Positions 44,943 through 53,886 of a stretch of 64,000 bases of DNA are shown one piece after another (within the stretch, counting starts at the first letter, position 1; each line of letters opens with the position of its first letter). A program made the translations under genes and the position numbers. The stretch is from positions 1,798,001 to 1,862,000 of the forward strand of contig NZ_CP041235.1 in NCBI RefSeq assembly GCF_014905115.1, in the 5' to 3' direction. The stretch comes from Sulfurimonas sediminis. Lineage in GTDB: Bacteria > Campylobacterota > Campylobacteria > Campylobacterales > Sulfurimonadaceae. The notes under the pieces were generated by a model. That model was given only the letters and a program-made list of their open reading frames with translations, was not told where the DNA came from and ran no database searches.

Positions 44943-46193
44943 ATGATTGATTTAAAACTATTACAAAAAGATTTTGACGGTATAAGCAAAAAACTGATGC
45001 GCAAAGGCGTTGATGCAAAGCTTTTGGAAAAAGTGAAAATAAAATTTGAAGAACTCAAAGAAGCAAAAGCCCACTTTGAAACCCTTCAGGCTGCGCAAAA
45101 TGCTATGAGCAAAGAGTTCGGTGTCTACAAACGTGAAGGCAAAGATGTCTCAGAGCTGAAGAAAAAAGTTGACGAAAATAAAATCCGTATTGCTGATGCT
45201 TTGGAAGTGCAACGCCTTCGTCAAGAAGAACTCGAAGCGCTTGCAATGGCTATACCCAATATACCTGATGATGATGTGCCAGACGGTAAAGATGAAGATG
45301 ACAATGTCGAAATAAAAAAAGTGCTCACACCAAGGGAGTTTTCATTTACCCCAAAAGAGCACTGGGAACTGGCAGAACAAAACGGCTGGATAGACTTTGA
45401 ACGCGGTGTCAAACTGGCAACTTCACGCTTTTCTGTCAGCTTTGGCATGGGTGCAAGACTTGAACGAGCACTTATAAACTTTATGCTTGACTTTAACCGT
45501 GAACGCGGATTTGAAGAGGTCAGTGTTCCTGCACTTGTCAACAGAAAAGCCCTTGAAGGTACAGGGCAGCTTCCAAAATTTGAAGATGACCTCTATAAAG
45601 TAGAGGATCCTGAGCTTTTCCTTATTCCTACAGCCGAGGTTCCTCTTACAAATCTCTATCAGGATGAGATACTCACAACAGAGGAACTGCCCAAAACAAT
45701 GACTGCCTATACTTCATGTTTTCGAAAAGAGGCCGGGGCTGCAGGACGGGACACAAGAGGCATGATACGCCAGCATCAGTTTCACAAAGTAGAACTTGTA
45801 AGCATTGCTACACCGGGTGAAAGCGATATAATTTTTGAAAATATGGTTACATGTGCATCTGATTTACTCACTGCTTTGGAATTACCACACAGACTGGTAA
45901 CTCTGTGTACAGGAGATTTGGGTTTTTCCGCGGCTAAAACAATCGATCTTGAAGTATGGCTGCCCGGGCAAAACAAATACCGTGAAATCTCTTCTGTAAG
46001 CAATACAAGAGATTTTCAGGCAAGACGTGCCAAAATCCGTTTTAAAAACGGGAAAAAAAATGAACTCGTACATACCCTCAACGGTTCTTCTCTTGCCGTT
46101 GGCCGCACACTTGTAGCCATTATGGAAAACTTTCAAAATGAAGACGGAAGCATAGATATTCCTGAAGTTTTACATCCTTATCTTGGGATGTAA
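44943..46193 (+). CDS. serS: Serine--tRNA ligase
   Basis: A 416-residue class II synthetase charging tRNA-Ser. The N-terminal long coiled-coil arm (about 28-105) binds the tRNA. The catalytic core has motif 2 [28 protein letters not shown] (split here as [14 protein letters not shown] and QHQFHKVE) and motif 3 [23 protein letters not shown] precedes the ATG. serB, metF and serS lie together, a serine/one-carbon cluster. Confidence 0.96.
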   Translation: MIDLKLLQKDFDGISKKLMRKGVDAKLLEKVKIKFEELKEAKAHFETLQAAQNAMSKEFGVYKREGKDVSELKKKVDENKIRIADALEVQRLRQEELEALAMAIPNIPDDDVPDGKDEDDNVEIKKVLTPREFSFTPKEHWELAEQNGWIDFERGVKLATSRFSVSFGMGARLERALINFMLDFNRERGFEEVSVPALVNRKALEGTGQLPKFEDDLYKVEDPELFLIPTAEVPLTNLYQDEILTTEELPKTMTAYTSCFRKEAGAAGRDTRGMIRQHQFHKVELVSIATPGESDIIFENMVTCASDLLTALELPHRLVTLCTGDLGFSAAKTIDLEVWLPGQNKYREISSVSNTRDFQARRAKIRFKNGKKNELVHTLNGSSLAVGRTLVAIMENFQNEDGSIDIPEVLHPYLGM

Positions 46194-46397
46194 ATACTTC
46201 TTTGTTTATATGTACAAATTAAAGTTTATTATCACTACTTGCTTGTTTACCCTTTATATTATAATAAAAAATCCTTAGTTTTAAAAGATTCTAAACTATC
46301 AAAACAATTTTTTATTTTTTAAATTAAAATTTACAACATTAATCACTATTTAACAATATATAAGTCATAATTTGTAAAATTAATATAAAGGCTTAAT

Positions 46398-47111
46398 ATG
46401 AAAAATAAATTCATTAAAATTTCACTTACATTGTTAACAATAATTACATTGTCAGCCTGTAGTGGACATAAAATAGAGACATTGGGTGTGGTACCAGACC
46501 TATACACTGTTGCAAGTGCCAGAAATATGCATAATCAAATAACAAATATTCCAATTGTTCCTACAATAGGACAAGCATCTCTTATTGGAGCCTCTGAATT
46601 TCAAAAACATAAAAATATAATTACAAAAAATATTATTGTTACATCTACTGTAAATGTCAACAACTTTAAACAATCTTCTAATTTTGGAAGACTATTCTCT
46701 GAGTCCATGATTGCTAATTTCAAAAGACTAGGATGGAATGTAATAGATTTCAGAGGACAATTTCCTACAATTGCTGAAAAAAAAGGTGAATTTTATCTTA
46801 GTAGAAAAGATGTTAGTAAACTTCCAATTAATTCAGTCATATTTGTAGCAACATATGGAGAATATAAAGGTGGGCTATTAATTAATATGCGTATATTAGA
46901 TGAACATAACAATGTAATTACAGCATCAAGTGTCCAGTTAAATGATTCCAGTGCTTTAGCATTATCTAAAATAAGCAATTGTGAGAGAATCGCTTGTTCC
47001 GCAAATGCTAAACCCGATACAGATAATTTTACTATATCAATAAAAGAAGATAATTGTGTTAGTGGATCAAGATGTAAATGCAAAAATAAAAATAATTGTT
47101 CAGGAAACTAA
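46398..47111 (+). CDS. FlgO-like outer-membrane lipoprotein with cysteine-rich tail
   Basis: A 237-residue lipoprotein: signal peptide with lipobox LSAC (acylated Cys21). A FlgO-type domain is suggested by VNNFKQSSNFGRLFSESMIANFKRLGWNVIDFRGQ. The C-terminal ~60 residues carry seven cysteines (NCERIAC, EDNC, SRCKCKNKNNC), which is unusual for this family and suggests disulphides or metal binding. It is visibly AT-rich relative to serS. The next gene overlaps at the stop/start region and is a likely partner. Confidence 0.7.
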   Translation: MKNKFIKISLTLLTIITLSACSGHKIETLGVVPDLYTVASARNMHNQITNIPIVPTIGQASLIGASEFQKHKNIITKNIIVTSTVNVNNFKQSSNFGRLFSESMIANFKRLGWNVIDFRGQFPTIAEKKGEFYLSRKDVSKLPINSVIFVATYGEYKGGLLINMRILDEHNNVITASSVQLNDSSALALSKISNCERIACSANAKPDTDNFTISIKEDNCVSGSRCKCKNKNNCSGN

Positions 47112-47112
47112 A

Positions 47113-47685
47113 ATGAAAATAATACTACTAACTTTCTCATTGATTTTTTTTATATCTGGATGTGTAGGTACTAACCCAGCCCTAACTTATAAAAAAACCG
47201 ATATTAAAAAGCATGGATTGTATTCACAAGAAGTTGAAAGTATTTATATAAACTATATAGCTTTCTCAGATGAGTCAGTAAAAAATATTTTTAAAAAAGT
47301 AAAACAACTACCTGCAAAAATAATAGTAACTGATTTTGTTGATATGACATCTTTAAATAATTGCACAAAGCTAGGATATGTCTTTTCAAATAATATTAAA
47401 AATTCAATAATTAATAATTATGATATTGATGTTATTGAAGCAGAAGTTTCTAAATATTTTAAAATCTCAGACAATGGCATTAAAATTTTATCGAGAGATA
47501 TAAAAAAGCTTCGTTCAACAAGTTTCAATATTAAATATGCAGTAGTAGGTACATATACATACAGCCACAATGAATTAATTGTATTTGTTAAACTAATTAA
47601 CTTAAAGACAGGTGTTATTGAAGGTTCTTATGCTAAAACATTTCCAATGGGAGAAGGGACAAAAATGATGTTGTATAACAAATAA
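47113..47685 (+). CDS. Second FlgO-like lipoprotein
   Basis: A 190-residue lipoprotein with lipobox ISGC (Cys17) starting 1 nt after the preceding gene's stop. The middle (IIVTDFVDMTSLNNCTKLGYVFSNNIKNSI) and the end (IKYAVVGTYTYSHNELIVFVKLINLKTGVIEGS) resemble the FlgO/penicillin-binding-activator-like fold that assembles on the outer membrane. A role in flagellar or surface structures is possible; no flagellar genes are nearby. Confidence 0.65.
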   Translation: MKIILLTFSLIFFISGCVGTNPALTYKKTDIKKHGLYSQEVESIYINYIAFSDESVKNIFKKVKQLPAKIIVTDFVDMTSLNNCTKLGYVFSNNIKNSIINNYDIDVIEAEVSKYFKISDNGIKILSRDIKKLRSTSFNIKYAVVGTYTYSHNELIVFVKLINLKTGVIEGSYAKTFPMGEGTKMMLYNK

Positions 47686-47707
47686 CATGGTTATACTAAT
47701 TCATAAT

Positions 47708-47743
47708 CTATCTTTGAATGAAAATTTCTTCATTCAAAGATAG
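47708..47743. terminator. Perfect 15-bp stem-loop after the lipoprotein pair
   Basis: ctatctttgaatgaa and its exact complement ttcattcaaagatag are separated by aatttc. It lies 22 nt after the stop of the second lipoprotein. There is no U run, so it is a hairpin-like end or an RNA stabiliser; the perfection of the stem is notable in AT-rich DNA. Confidence 0.4.
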
Positions 47744-48052
47744 AATACTATATATAGTTTTAACTTTGTTAAAAACATAATATATACATATTATATTGAC
47801 CAAATAATATAAAGTATACGTTTGTATATTTCTCTTCTATATTATATTTCTAAAAAGAATTCTACATATTCCTTGCATTTAAATTTTATTTAAGATATAC
47901 TTCCAACAAGAAAAGATGATTCTAGTTACATCTTTAGATTGCTTTATATTGATAACTTCTTTGTTTCCAGTACATTCACCTAAAAGAAAAACTTTATATT
48001 AGATTTTTATCATCAAAGAAATTTGGTGTACTCAAACAAACAAGGATTTACA
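47744..48052 (+). other. Long AT-rich leader region of the cold-shock gene
   Basis: About 310 bp with no ORF of note. It holds several TATATT/TATAAT-like boxes and AAGGA 9 nt before the csp ATG. Long 5' leaders that refold with temperature are known for csp genes; this stretch is a candidate but I see no clearly conserved structure. Confidence 0.35.
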
Positions 48053-48271
48053 ATGGCAACATTACAAAATGGAACAGTTAAATGGTTCAACAGTGACAAA
48101 GGTTTCGGATTTATCGAAGTAGAAGATGGCGGCAAAGATGTATTTGTACATTATCGTCAAATTAATGACAACGGACACTCTCGTGTTTCACTTGACGAAG
48201 GTCAAAAAGTAACTTTTGAAGTCGGTCAAGGTGACAAAGGTCCACAAGCAGAAAACGTTACAGGTCTGTAA
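48053..48271 (+). CDS. Cold-shock protein (CspA family)
   Basis: A 72-residue cold-shock domain with the RNA-binding motifs [18 protein letters not shown] and [10 protein letters not shown]. It acts as an RNA chaperone. I start it at ATG 48053 (MATLQNG), not at an upstream in-frame GTG. Confidence 0.94.
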   Translation: MATLQNGTVKWFNSDKGFGFIEVEDGGKDVFVHYRQINDNGHSRVSLDEGQKVTFEVGQGDKGPQAENVTGL

Positions 48272-48280
48272 CATCTTCAC

Positions 48281-48314
48281 AGCGGGCAGTTTATCAAAAC
48301 TGTCTGCTCTTTTT
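48281..48314 (+). terminator. Rho-independent terminator of the cold-shock gene
   Basis: agcgggcagttt-atca-aaactgtctgct pairs over 12 bp (allowing G-U pairs) followed by a T-rich run (ctttttaac). It begins 10 nt after the csp stop. Confidence 0.75.
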
Positions 48315-48338
48315 AACATCCACTTTAGACTCAAATAT

Positions 48339-48415
<77 letters not shown>

Positions 48416-48472
48416 AATCACAAAAATTACAACACTTATGTAGCCAGTTAATTTTACCAAGGATACGCACTA

Positions 48473-49366
48473 GTGAATATAGAAATTATAACAGCAAAAA
48501 ATGAACATTTAAAAGAGAACTCCATCTTACATGCTATCGCATCCCTTGGATATACTGCTGAAGTTCATGAATGCCACACCATACAAGGCCTACACCAAAC
48601 AGTACAAAGAAAACCTCACCTGGCTATCCTTACTCTTAACAATATTGTCACTGAAGACGGAGAAAAAATCTGGCTCTGTGACTTTTTCAAAAAACACAAT
48701 ATTAACTTTACCGGTTCAGATAAAAAAGCTCTGCTCTTTGATGCAGATACAGAACTGGCAAAATCCTATCTTAAAGAAAAAGGTATCAGTACATCAAGAT
48801 ATTTTATTGCCAATGCAGAAAAATATCTGCGTGATTATGACATACCTATTAATTATCCCCTGGTTGTAAAACCAGCCCGTTCCGTACAATGTCAGGAAGA
48901 TAACAAATGTTTTACTGTCAACAGTTTCAGCGAATTTGAAAAAAGCGTTTCTTCTCTTTCTGATACATATAATGTTCCTGTTTTGATTGAAGAGTATCTC
49001 GATGGAGAAGACTATCTTGTATCCATCATAAAAACAAAAGAAGATGATATGCTGATCTCCTCTGTAAAGGTTTTGCGATCAAACAACGGCAATAAAAACA
49101 TTCTGGAAAACATTGAAGACCAAACAATCAAAGAGAGTGTTGAAAATCTTGCAATAGATGCCTATATTGATCTTGGTGTCAGAGATTTTGGACAAATCAG
49201 TATAAGAACAAACCAAAGCGGTCAGTGTTTTTTTATGCAGACAAATCTCAATCCTGATATTACTGACAAAAACAGCTCCTTTATTGAAACTTTTGCTGCA
49301 GGACTTGACCTTGATTATGATGCAATTGTTAAGTATATTCTGCAGGAGTGCAGTAAAAGAGATTAA
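48473..49366 (+). CDS. ATP-grasp ligase (D-Ala-D-Ala ligase-like)
   Basis: A 297-residue protein from a GTG start preceded by AAGGA. It follows the order of D-Ala-D-Ala ligases: N-terminal Rossmann domain with a loop like NFTGSDKKALLFDADTELAK, then an ATP-grasp with PLVVKPARSVQC and EEYLDGEDYLVSIIKT, and the metal site near FFMQTNLNPDIT in place of NxNP. Motif deviations from Ddl suggest another amino acid or peptide substrate. Function unknown. Confidence 0.75.
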   Translation: MNIEIITAKNEHLKENSILHAIASLGYTAEVHECHTIQGLHQTVQRKPHLAILTLNNIVTEDGEKIWLCDFFKKHNINFTGSDKKALLFDADTELAKSYLKEKGISTSRYFIANAEKYLRDYDIPINYPLVVKPARSVQCQEDNKCFTVNSFSEFEKSVSSLSDTYNVPVLIEEYLDGEDYLVSIIKTKEDDMLISSVKVLRSNNGNKNILENIEDQTIKESVENLAIDAYIDLGVRDFGQISIRTNQSGQCFFMQTNLNPDITDKNSSFIETFAAGLDLDYDAIVKYILQECSKRD

Positions 49367-49528
49367 GGTTCCCTTCAATGCTGTTAAGTTGAGCAGTTTT
49401 TTGGAACCCGGACTTCAGTCCAGGCTGAGAGTAGCAAAACTATTGCAACAGCCGGCACTGAAGTACCGGTTCCGAGAAGGCATTAATTTTTTTAAATTAA
49501 TGACGTTGAAGGTGCCCTTAATTAAGAA
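49367..49528. repeat. Nested foldback repeat
   Basis: An imperfect inverted repeat spans the intergenic region. The outer arms are aaggttcccttcaatgctg and its near complement around gacgttgaaggtgccctta; the inner arms ggaacccggacttcagtcc and gcactgaagtaccggttcc pair within it. No ORF is present. It looks like a fold-back or REP/MITE-like element. Confidence 0.5.
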
Positions 49529-49607
49529 CTGCAATTATATTAAAATTATTTATATATATTAAGTTTTTTTGCAATAAGATAGTAGCATATCCTTTAAGGA
49601 GGACGCT

Positions 49608-49799
49608 ATGAAAAAAAGACTCTCAAAATATTTCAACATTTATGTCATCATTGCTTTAATTGGCGGATTTTCCTTTTTATATCTTGCATCTTTTGCCTTT
49701 GTTCTCAATGATGTAGCAACAGGCTCCAGTCTGCAGATGAAAAAAGCAAAAATAGAAAAACAAAGACAAATTTGTCTCAAAGACCCGACACAATGTTAA
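49608..49799 (+). CDS. Small single-pass membrane protein
   Basis: A 63-residue protein with one hydrophobic segment (residues ~12-32, YVIIALIGGFSFLYLASFAFVL), a basic C-terminal half and a terminal Cys. The AAGGAGG Shine-Dalgarno is strong, so it is well expressed. Function unknown. Confidence 0.65.
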   Translation: MKKRLSKYFNIYVIIALIGGFSFLYLASFAFVLNDVATGSSLQMKKAKIEKQRQICLKDPTQC

Positions 49800-49819
49800 A
49801 AGCGTTATAGGCCTTTACA

Positions 49820-50683
49820 TTACTCTTTTGTATTTGAATAACGCATCACAAATATAAAAAGACTCAGTACTGCAACCATGATACCTACCCCTGCTATCAG
49901 ATAAAATGCATGTATCATTTGTTCATAATCACTCAAAGCGATTTTAAATACTACCATTAATGACTCTATAGACAATGCAATAATAATAGACGTTAAAAAC
50001 CTTGCCAAAAGTTTGTTTTCTATATTGTACTCTCTGCTTATACTTTTATAAAACACTTCATGTTCCAAAATTGTTTTTGAAAGATCAAAAATAGCCAAAG
50101 CCAGTGTCAAGGCGATAATAGAACGAAACAGCCCTGACAAAATATCTGTGTCCTGTGCAGCAAAAATCAGCCAAACAGTATAAAAAGCATAAACAATCAA
50201 CGAAAAAGAGAACAAAGAGAGTAAAAATCCGAAAATCCCATAAAAATACTGTGTAAATTTACTGAAATATTCATGCCCCTCTACCAAAGACAACTCTTTT
50301 AAGAGGGTATATAATTCAAAATCATATACAAAATATTCATCATTTACAAAATGCACTGCTGTAATATAAGGTGTTGCGCTTCTTGAATTTACATATACAT
50401 TTGAAATGTAGATATTGTCATCTCTGAACTGTATGCGTTCAAGCAAATGTGATTTATTCAGTCCAAGATATGTTTTATCATCTTCTTGCGGAGTATAAAG
50501 TGGCGTAATCTGTTTTAAATTTTTACTTATTTTATAAGTAGCCTGCAGTGCCGGAAAAAGTGAAAAAAGTGATTCTTTTACTACTGTATCATATGCATCT
50601 GTGTCAACGCTTTCTATCATTGCAGTCAAAGAATTTTCTATAAATGAATATTGCTTTTTGTATATTGAAATAATTTCTTTCAT
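49820..50683 (-). CDS. Membrane protein with sensor-like N-domain and four C-terminal helices (paralogue 1)
   Basis: A 287-residue protein with a strong GAGG ahead of the ATG. Residues ~1-140 form a soluble domain; residues ~145-280 hold four membrane helices, with a conserved signature LTLALAIFDLSKTILEHEV, ARFLTSIIIALSIESLMVVF and AFYLIAGVGIMVAVLSLFIF. The same signature occurs in the protein at 58477-59382, so this is one of two paralogues. Because no helix precedes the N-domain, that domain is probably cytoplasmic. Function unknown. Confidence 0.7.
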   Translation of the reverse strand: MKEIISIYKKQYSFIENSLTAMIESVDTDAYDTVVKESLFSLFPALQATYKISKNLKQITPLYTPQEDDKTYLGLNKSHLLERIQFRDDNIYISNVYVNSRSATPYITAVHFVNDEYFVYDFELYTLLKELSLVEGHEYFSKFTQYFYGIFGFLLSLFSFSLIVYAFYTVWLIFAAQDTDILSGLFRSIIALTLALAIFDLSKTILEHEVFYKSISREYNIENKLLARFLTSIIIALSIESLMVVFKIALSDYEQMIHAFYLIAGVGIMVAVLSLFIFVMRYSNTKE

Positions 50684-50888
50684 AATCTACCTCGCTTCAT
50701 GCATTACATATATGCATCAAATCAGGTAGTTACTGATATAATACTCTTTAAAATATAAGATATAATAATATTATTTTATTAGAAAAATATTTTTATATTA
50801 AAAAGAATGATATTGTTTGAGAGTTCAGAGCATTGGTACTTTTTTTGCTTATTCAATACAAAAGATGCAATATTTAACAGGGTAGTCA

Positions 50889-53228
50889 ATGGCTGATGCA
50901 CAAGAAGAGATAATAATCATAGAAGACAGCGATGCAGTATTGCATTCGCATGAGCAAAATGACGAATTTCTTGATGAAAATGATGAAGAATCCAAACAGA
51001 AAAAAATCATTCTTTTTGGAGGAATTGCTGTTATTGTTGTGTTGCTTATTGCTGTTACTGCACTCTTGCTGATAAAAAAATCCTCTACAAAAAAAGTTGA
51101 CAATTTCAGTCTCCTGGAAAACAAACTTCAAGAAGCAAAAGCACCCGTTATAGAACAAAGTAAACTTGAAAATATGATTGCCAAAGCAAATTATCTCTAT
51201 GCAACAGGCGCAAAAGAAAAAGCTTTGGCTCTTTATGAAAATATTGCCTACTATTCTCAAGCTATATCACAATACAATCTTGGTGTTGCCCAAATGAAAA
51301 ACAAGCAGTATGCACTGGCGTTGAAAACATTTCAAAATGCGATACTCAATGATGAGAAAAGATGTGTAAGCGCTATAAATGCGGCAGTATGTTCATTACA
51401 TGTAAAGGATCAATCTAGTTTTAAATACTACATCGACCTGGCTTATGCCTACTTGCCATATGAGATTAATTCGCCTTTGTACTCATATTACTATACTCTT
51501 ATAAGCTATTATAACAAAAACTATCTCGGTGCTTTAAATGCCCTCAAAAATACAGATCATCCTGCATATCCTGTTATACAGAATCATTTAAGCGCAAAAA
51601 TCAATGCTTTGTATAACAATAACTATGATGCGATTGATGCTTTGGAAAAAATTAATGAAGAGGTAGATGATTTCAGTCTGGCCCTGCTGTATGCGCGTAT
51701 AGGAGACTTTAATCTTGCGATTGAGCATCTCAACACAGCTATCACAAAAAACAATCAGCCACTCAGGGCAAAATTGGCACGCAGTTATATAAATCTTAAA
51801 GCAGGACATACAAAAAAAGCGGCATCACAACTCAAAAAAATTACAGATGAATATCCGAAAAAAGTTTATAAGATTTATCCTATAAGTGTCAAACTCAAAG
51901 ATGCTTTATTTGATCCCCAAAAAGCCCAGACCCTCTACAGGAAAAAAATTCAGGATTCAAAATTTCTTAATTTTCAGAAAATCTTTTATTTTTCACCCTA
52001 TAAAATCTTTAATGCAAATCAGACAATCAGTTACATTAGAAAAGGAAATGCAAATATATATATTGACAATATTCAATCTGCACAGGAATATCTCAAAAAA
52101 AGCTATTCTGCATCAAATGTTGATATAGGAATAACAAAAGCCATTAAAAAGGCTCTTTCTTTAAAAATTCGAGAAGCAAACCAGGATTTGCAAAAACTTG
52201 TTAAAATACAGCCAAAACACTCTATTTTACATTATAATTTAGCCCTGACCTATGCACAAATGGGAGATATGCTCCAGGCGAACAAACACTTTTTACGTTC
52301 CTATCACTTAGATGCCAAAAACTATCTTTCCGGTGTTTATGCTGTTATGACCAGTAAACTGATAAATAAAGATTACACAAAACTGGAATCTATTTTAAAA
52401 GACTCCCTCTCCAGCGAAAACAGCAGTGAAGAGATTGATTTGTACAATACTCTTTTACATATCAACGACAATGACTATCTCTCAGCAATTGAATGGCTTG
52501 ACAAAAACTACAAACAAAGACCTTTGTATCTTATGCTCAAGGTACTTATTGGAATGAAAACAAAAAATTTGGACAGAGCAAAATCTGCTGCATCCAAACT
52601 CACAGTCATCTTTCCTCATGATATCCTGCCGCATATGATCTATATAGATACGTATTTCGGTAACTATTCCATACCAAAATACGCAGAGGAGGTCTTGAAA
52701 TACTTAAACACTCAGCAATTTACCTATACTGATTTATATTATGGCCCCTTCATTACGAGATACACATATATACAGGAACATTTAATTACCGGAAGGCTCT
52801 ACTACCTGCAAGAGCAGCTAAAGTATGTTTTACAGACAAAAGATACTGATATACAGGACATAGAAAGTGCTTTGGCTTTGACACTCCTGTATAACAAAAA
52901 ATTTGAAGAAGCCTATACCCATTACAACCATTTAATTGACGAGTTGAAAGTCCAGGATGCGTATACACTCTATTTGGGAGCGGTTGCCTCAACTGCGGCC
53001 AAACATCATGCCAATGCAATAGCATTGCTAGAGTTGTCAAAAATGAAAAATGAAAATTTTTATGAAGCCAGATATGCACTCGCCCTTTTGTATATGGAGA
53101 TTAAGAACAATGAAGGAGCCGCCATTCAACTGCAAAAAATAGATAATGACAGCTTCGAATCAGAATATTTTGAATTTAATATTGACACAGACAAACTCCT
53201 GTTTATGAAAGAGCATCCCAATGGATAA
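50889..53228 (+). CDS. Membrane-anchored TPR-repeat protein
   Basis: A 779-residue protein. An acidic N-terminus (~35 residues) is followed by one membrane helix (about 38-65, IILFGGIAVIVVLLIAVTALLLI). The rest is a long run of tetratricopeptide-like helix pairs (for example YNLGVAQMKNKQYALALKTFQNAI, LLYARIGDFNLAIEHLNTAI, LALTYAQMGDMLQANKHFLRSY). The repeats would lie in the periplasm and act as a scaffold; a role in motility or envelope assembly is a guess. Confidence 0.75.
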   Translation: MADAQEEIIIIEDSDAVLHSHEQNDEFLDENDEESKQKKIILFGGIAVIVVLLIAVTALLLIKKSSTKKVDNFSLLENKLQEAKAPVIEQSKLENMIAKANYLYATGAKEKALALYENIAYYSQAISQYNLGVAQMKNKQYALALKTFQNAILNDEKRCVSAINAAVCSLHVKDQSSFKYYIDLAYAYLPYEINSPLYSYYYTLISYYNKNYLGALNALKNTDHPAYPVIQNHLSAKINALYNNNYDAIDALEKINEEVDDFSLALLYARIGDFNLAIEHLNTAITKNNQPLRAKLARSYINLKAGHTKKAASQLKKITDEYPKKVYKIYPISVKLKDALFDPQKAQTLYRKKIQDSKFLNFQKIFYFSPYKIFNANQTISYIRKGNANIYIDNIQSAQEYLKKSYSASNVDIGITKAIKKALSLKIREANQDLQKLVKIQPKHSILHYNLALTYAQMGDMLQANKHFLRSYHLDAKNYLSGVYAVMTSKLINKDYTKLESILKDSLSSENSSEEIDLYNTLLHINDNDYLSAIEWLDKNYKQRPLYLMLKVLIGMKTKNLDRAKSAASKLTVIFPHDILPHMIYIDTYFGNYSIPKYAEEVLKYLNTQQFTYTDLYYGPFITRYTYIQEHLITGRLYYLQEQLKYVLQTKDTDIQDIESALALTLLYNKKFEEAYTHYNHLIDELKVQDAYTLYLGAVASTAAKHHANAIALLELSKMKNENFYEARYALALLYMEIKNNEGAAIQLQKIDNDSFESEYFEFNIDTDKLLFMKEHPNG

Positions 53229-53253
53229 GTGCCTGAGTATAATGACTTGTTGT

Positions 53254-53886
53254 CTAAGTAAAATAACCGATTAGAGAGTGCACTGCCTGGACTTCATTGT
53301 TTGGTTTAGTGTCCAGTCTGAAATTCTTTGGAAGATAGAGTTCGGTAACGCTGTTCGTTGCAAACCCGTATCTTGTCCCTTTGTATAAGGTTTCTTTGGT
53401 GGGGATTTCTACAGCAATCGGCGCAAAACTCTGCTTGAGTCTATGGAGAACTTTGATTTTATTGTTATGGGTATCAACAAATAAAAGTTCTGCACGTTCA
53501 TTTAAACCATAAAAGAGCTTTGATTTTTTTGATGTTCTTGCACCTCTGACTGTTTTGACACTCTCAAGATGTCCGCTTAAGGGGATCCGTAATATGCCGA
53601 CATTTCTGTAATCTGATTCTATAACTACTCTATAGGCATACTCACCGCTTTCAAGTGTATCTATAGATTTTACAATACCGTCAACAGGAGAGATTACGGC
53701 TTTGTCATCCAAAAAAGTATTCTCTCTTTCGGGGTTTCTAAAACTGTACATAAAAAACAGTGCAAGAACAAAAGCAGAAAAGGAAAAAAACTCTAAATCC
53801 AAAAGCCCAAATATCAGGGCGGCAAGCAAGGCATAAAGAATATATTTATACCCGTTTTTGCTTACAATAAAAAGATTATTTTTCAT
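53254..53886 (-). CDS. Phosphatidylserine-decarboxylase-like protein, unusual cleavage site
   Basis: A 210-residue protein with two N-terminal hydrophobic helices (about 12-45) and the PS-decarboxylase fold: FRNPERENT, AVISPVDGIVKSID, VGILRIPLSGHLESV and RYGFATNSVTELYLP. In active enzymes the last segment has a Gly-Ser pair that self-cleaves to make the pyruvoyl cofactor; here it reads Asn-Ser. The start at 53886 follows GGAAAAAG and overlaps ftsH by 11 nt. The ftsH neighbour is also a PSD-related gene in Campylobacter. Confidence 0.8.
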   Translation of the reverse strand: MKNNLFIVSKNGYKYILYALLAALIFGLLDLEFFSFSAFVLALFFMYSFRNPERENTFLDDKAVISPVDGIVKSIDTLESGEYAYRVVIESDYRNVGILRIPLSGHLESVKTVRGARTSKKSKLFYGLNERAELLFVDTHNNKIKVLHRLKQSFAPIAVEIPTKETLYKGTRYGFATNSVTELYLPKNFRLDTKPNNEVQAVHSLIGYFT

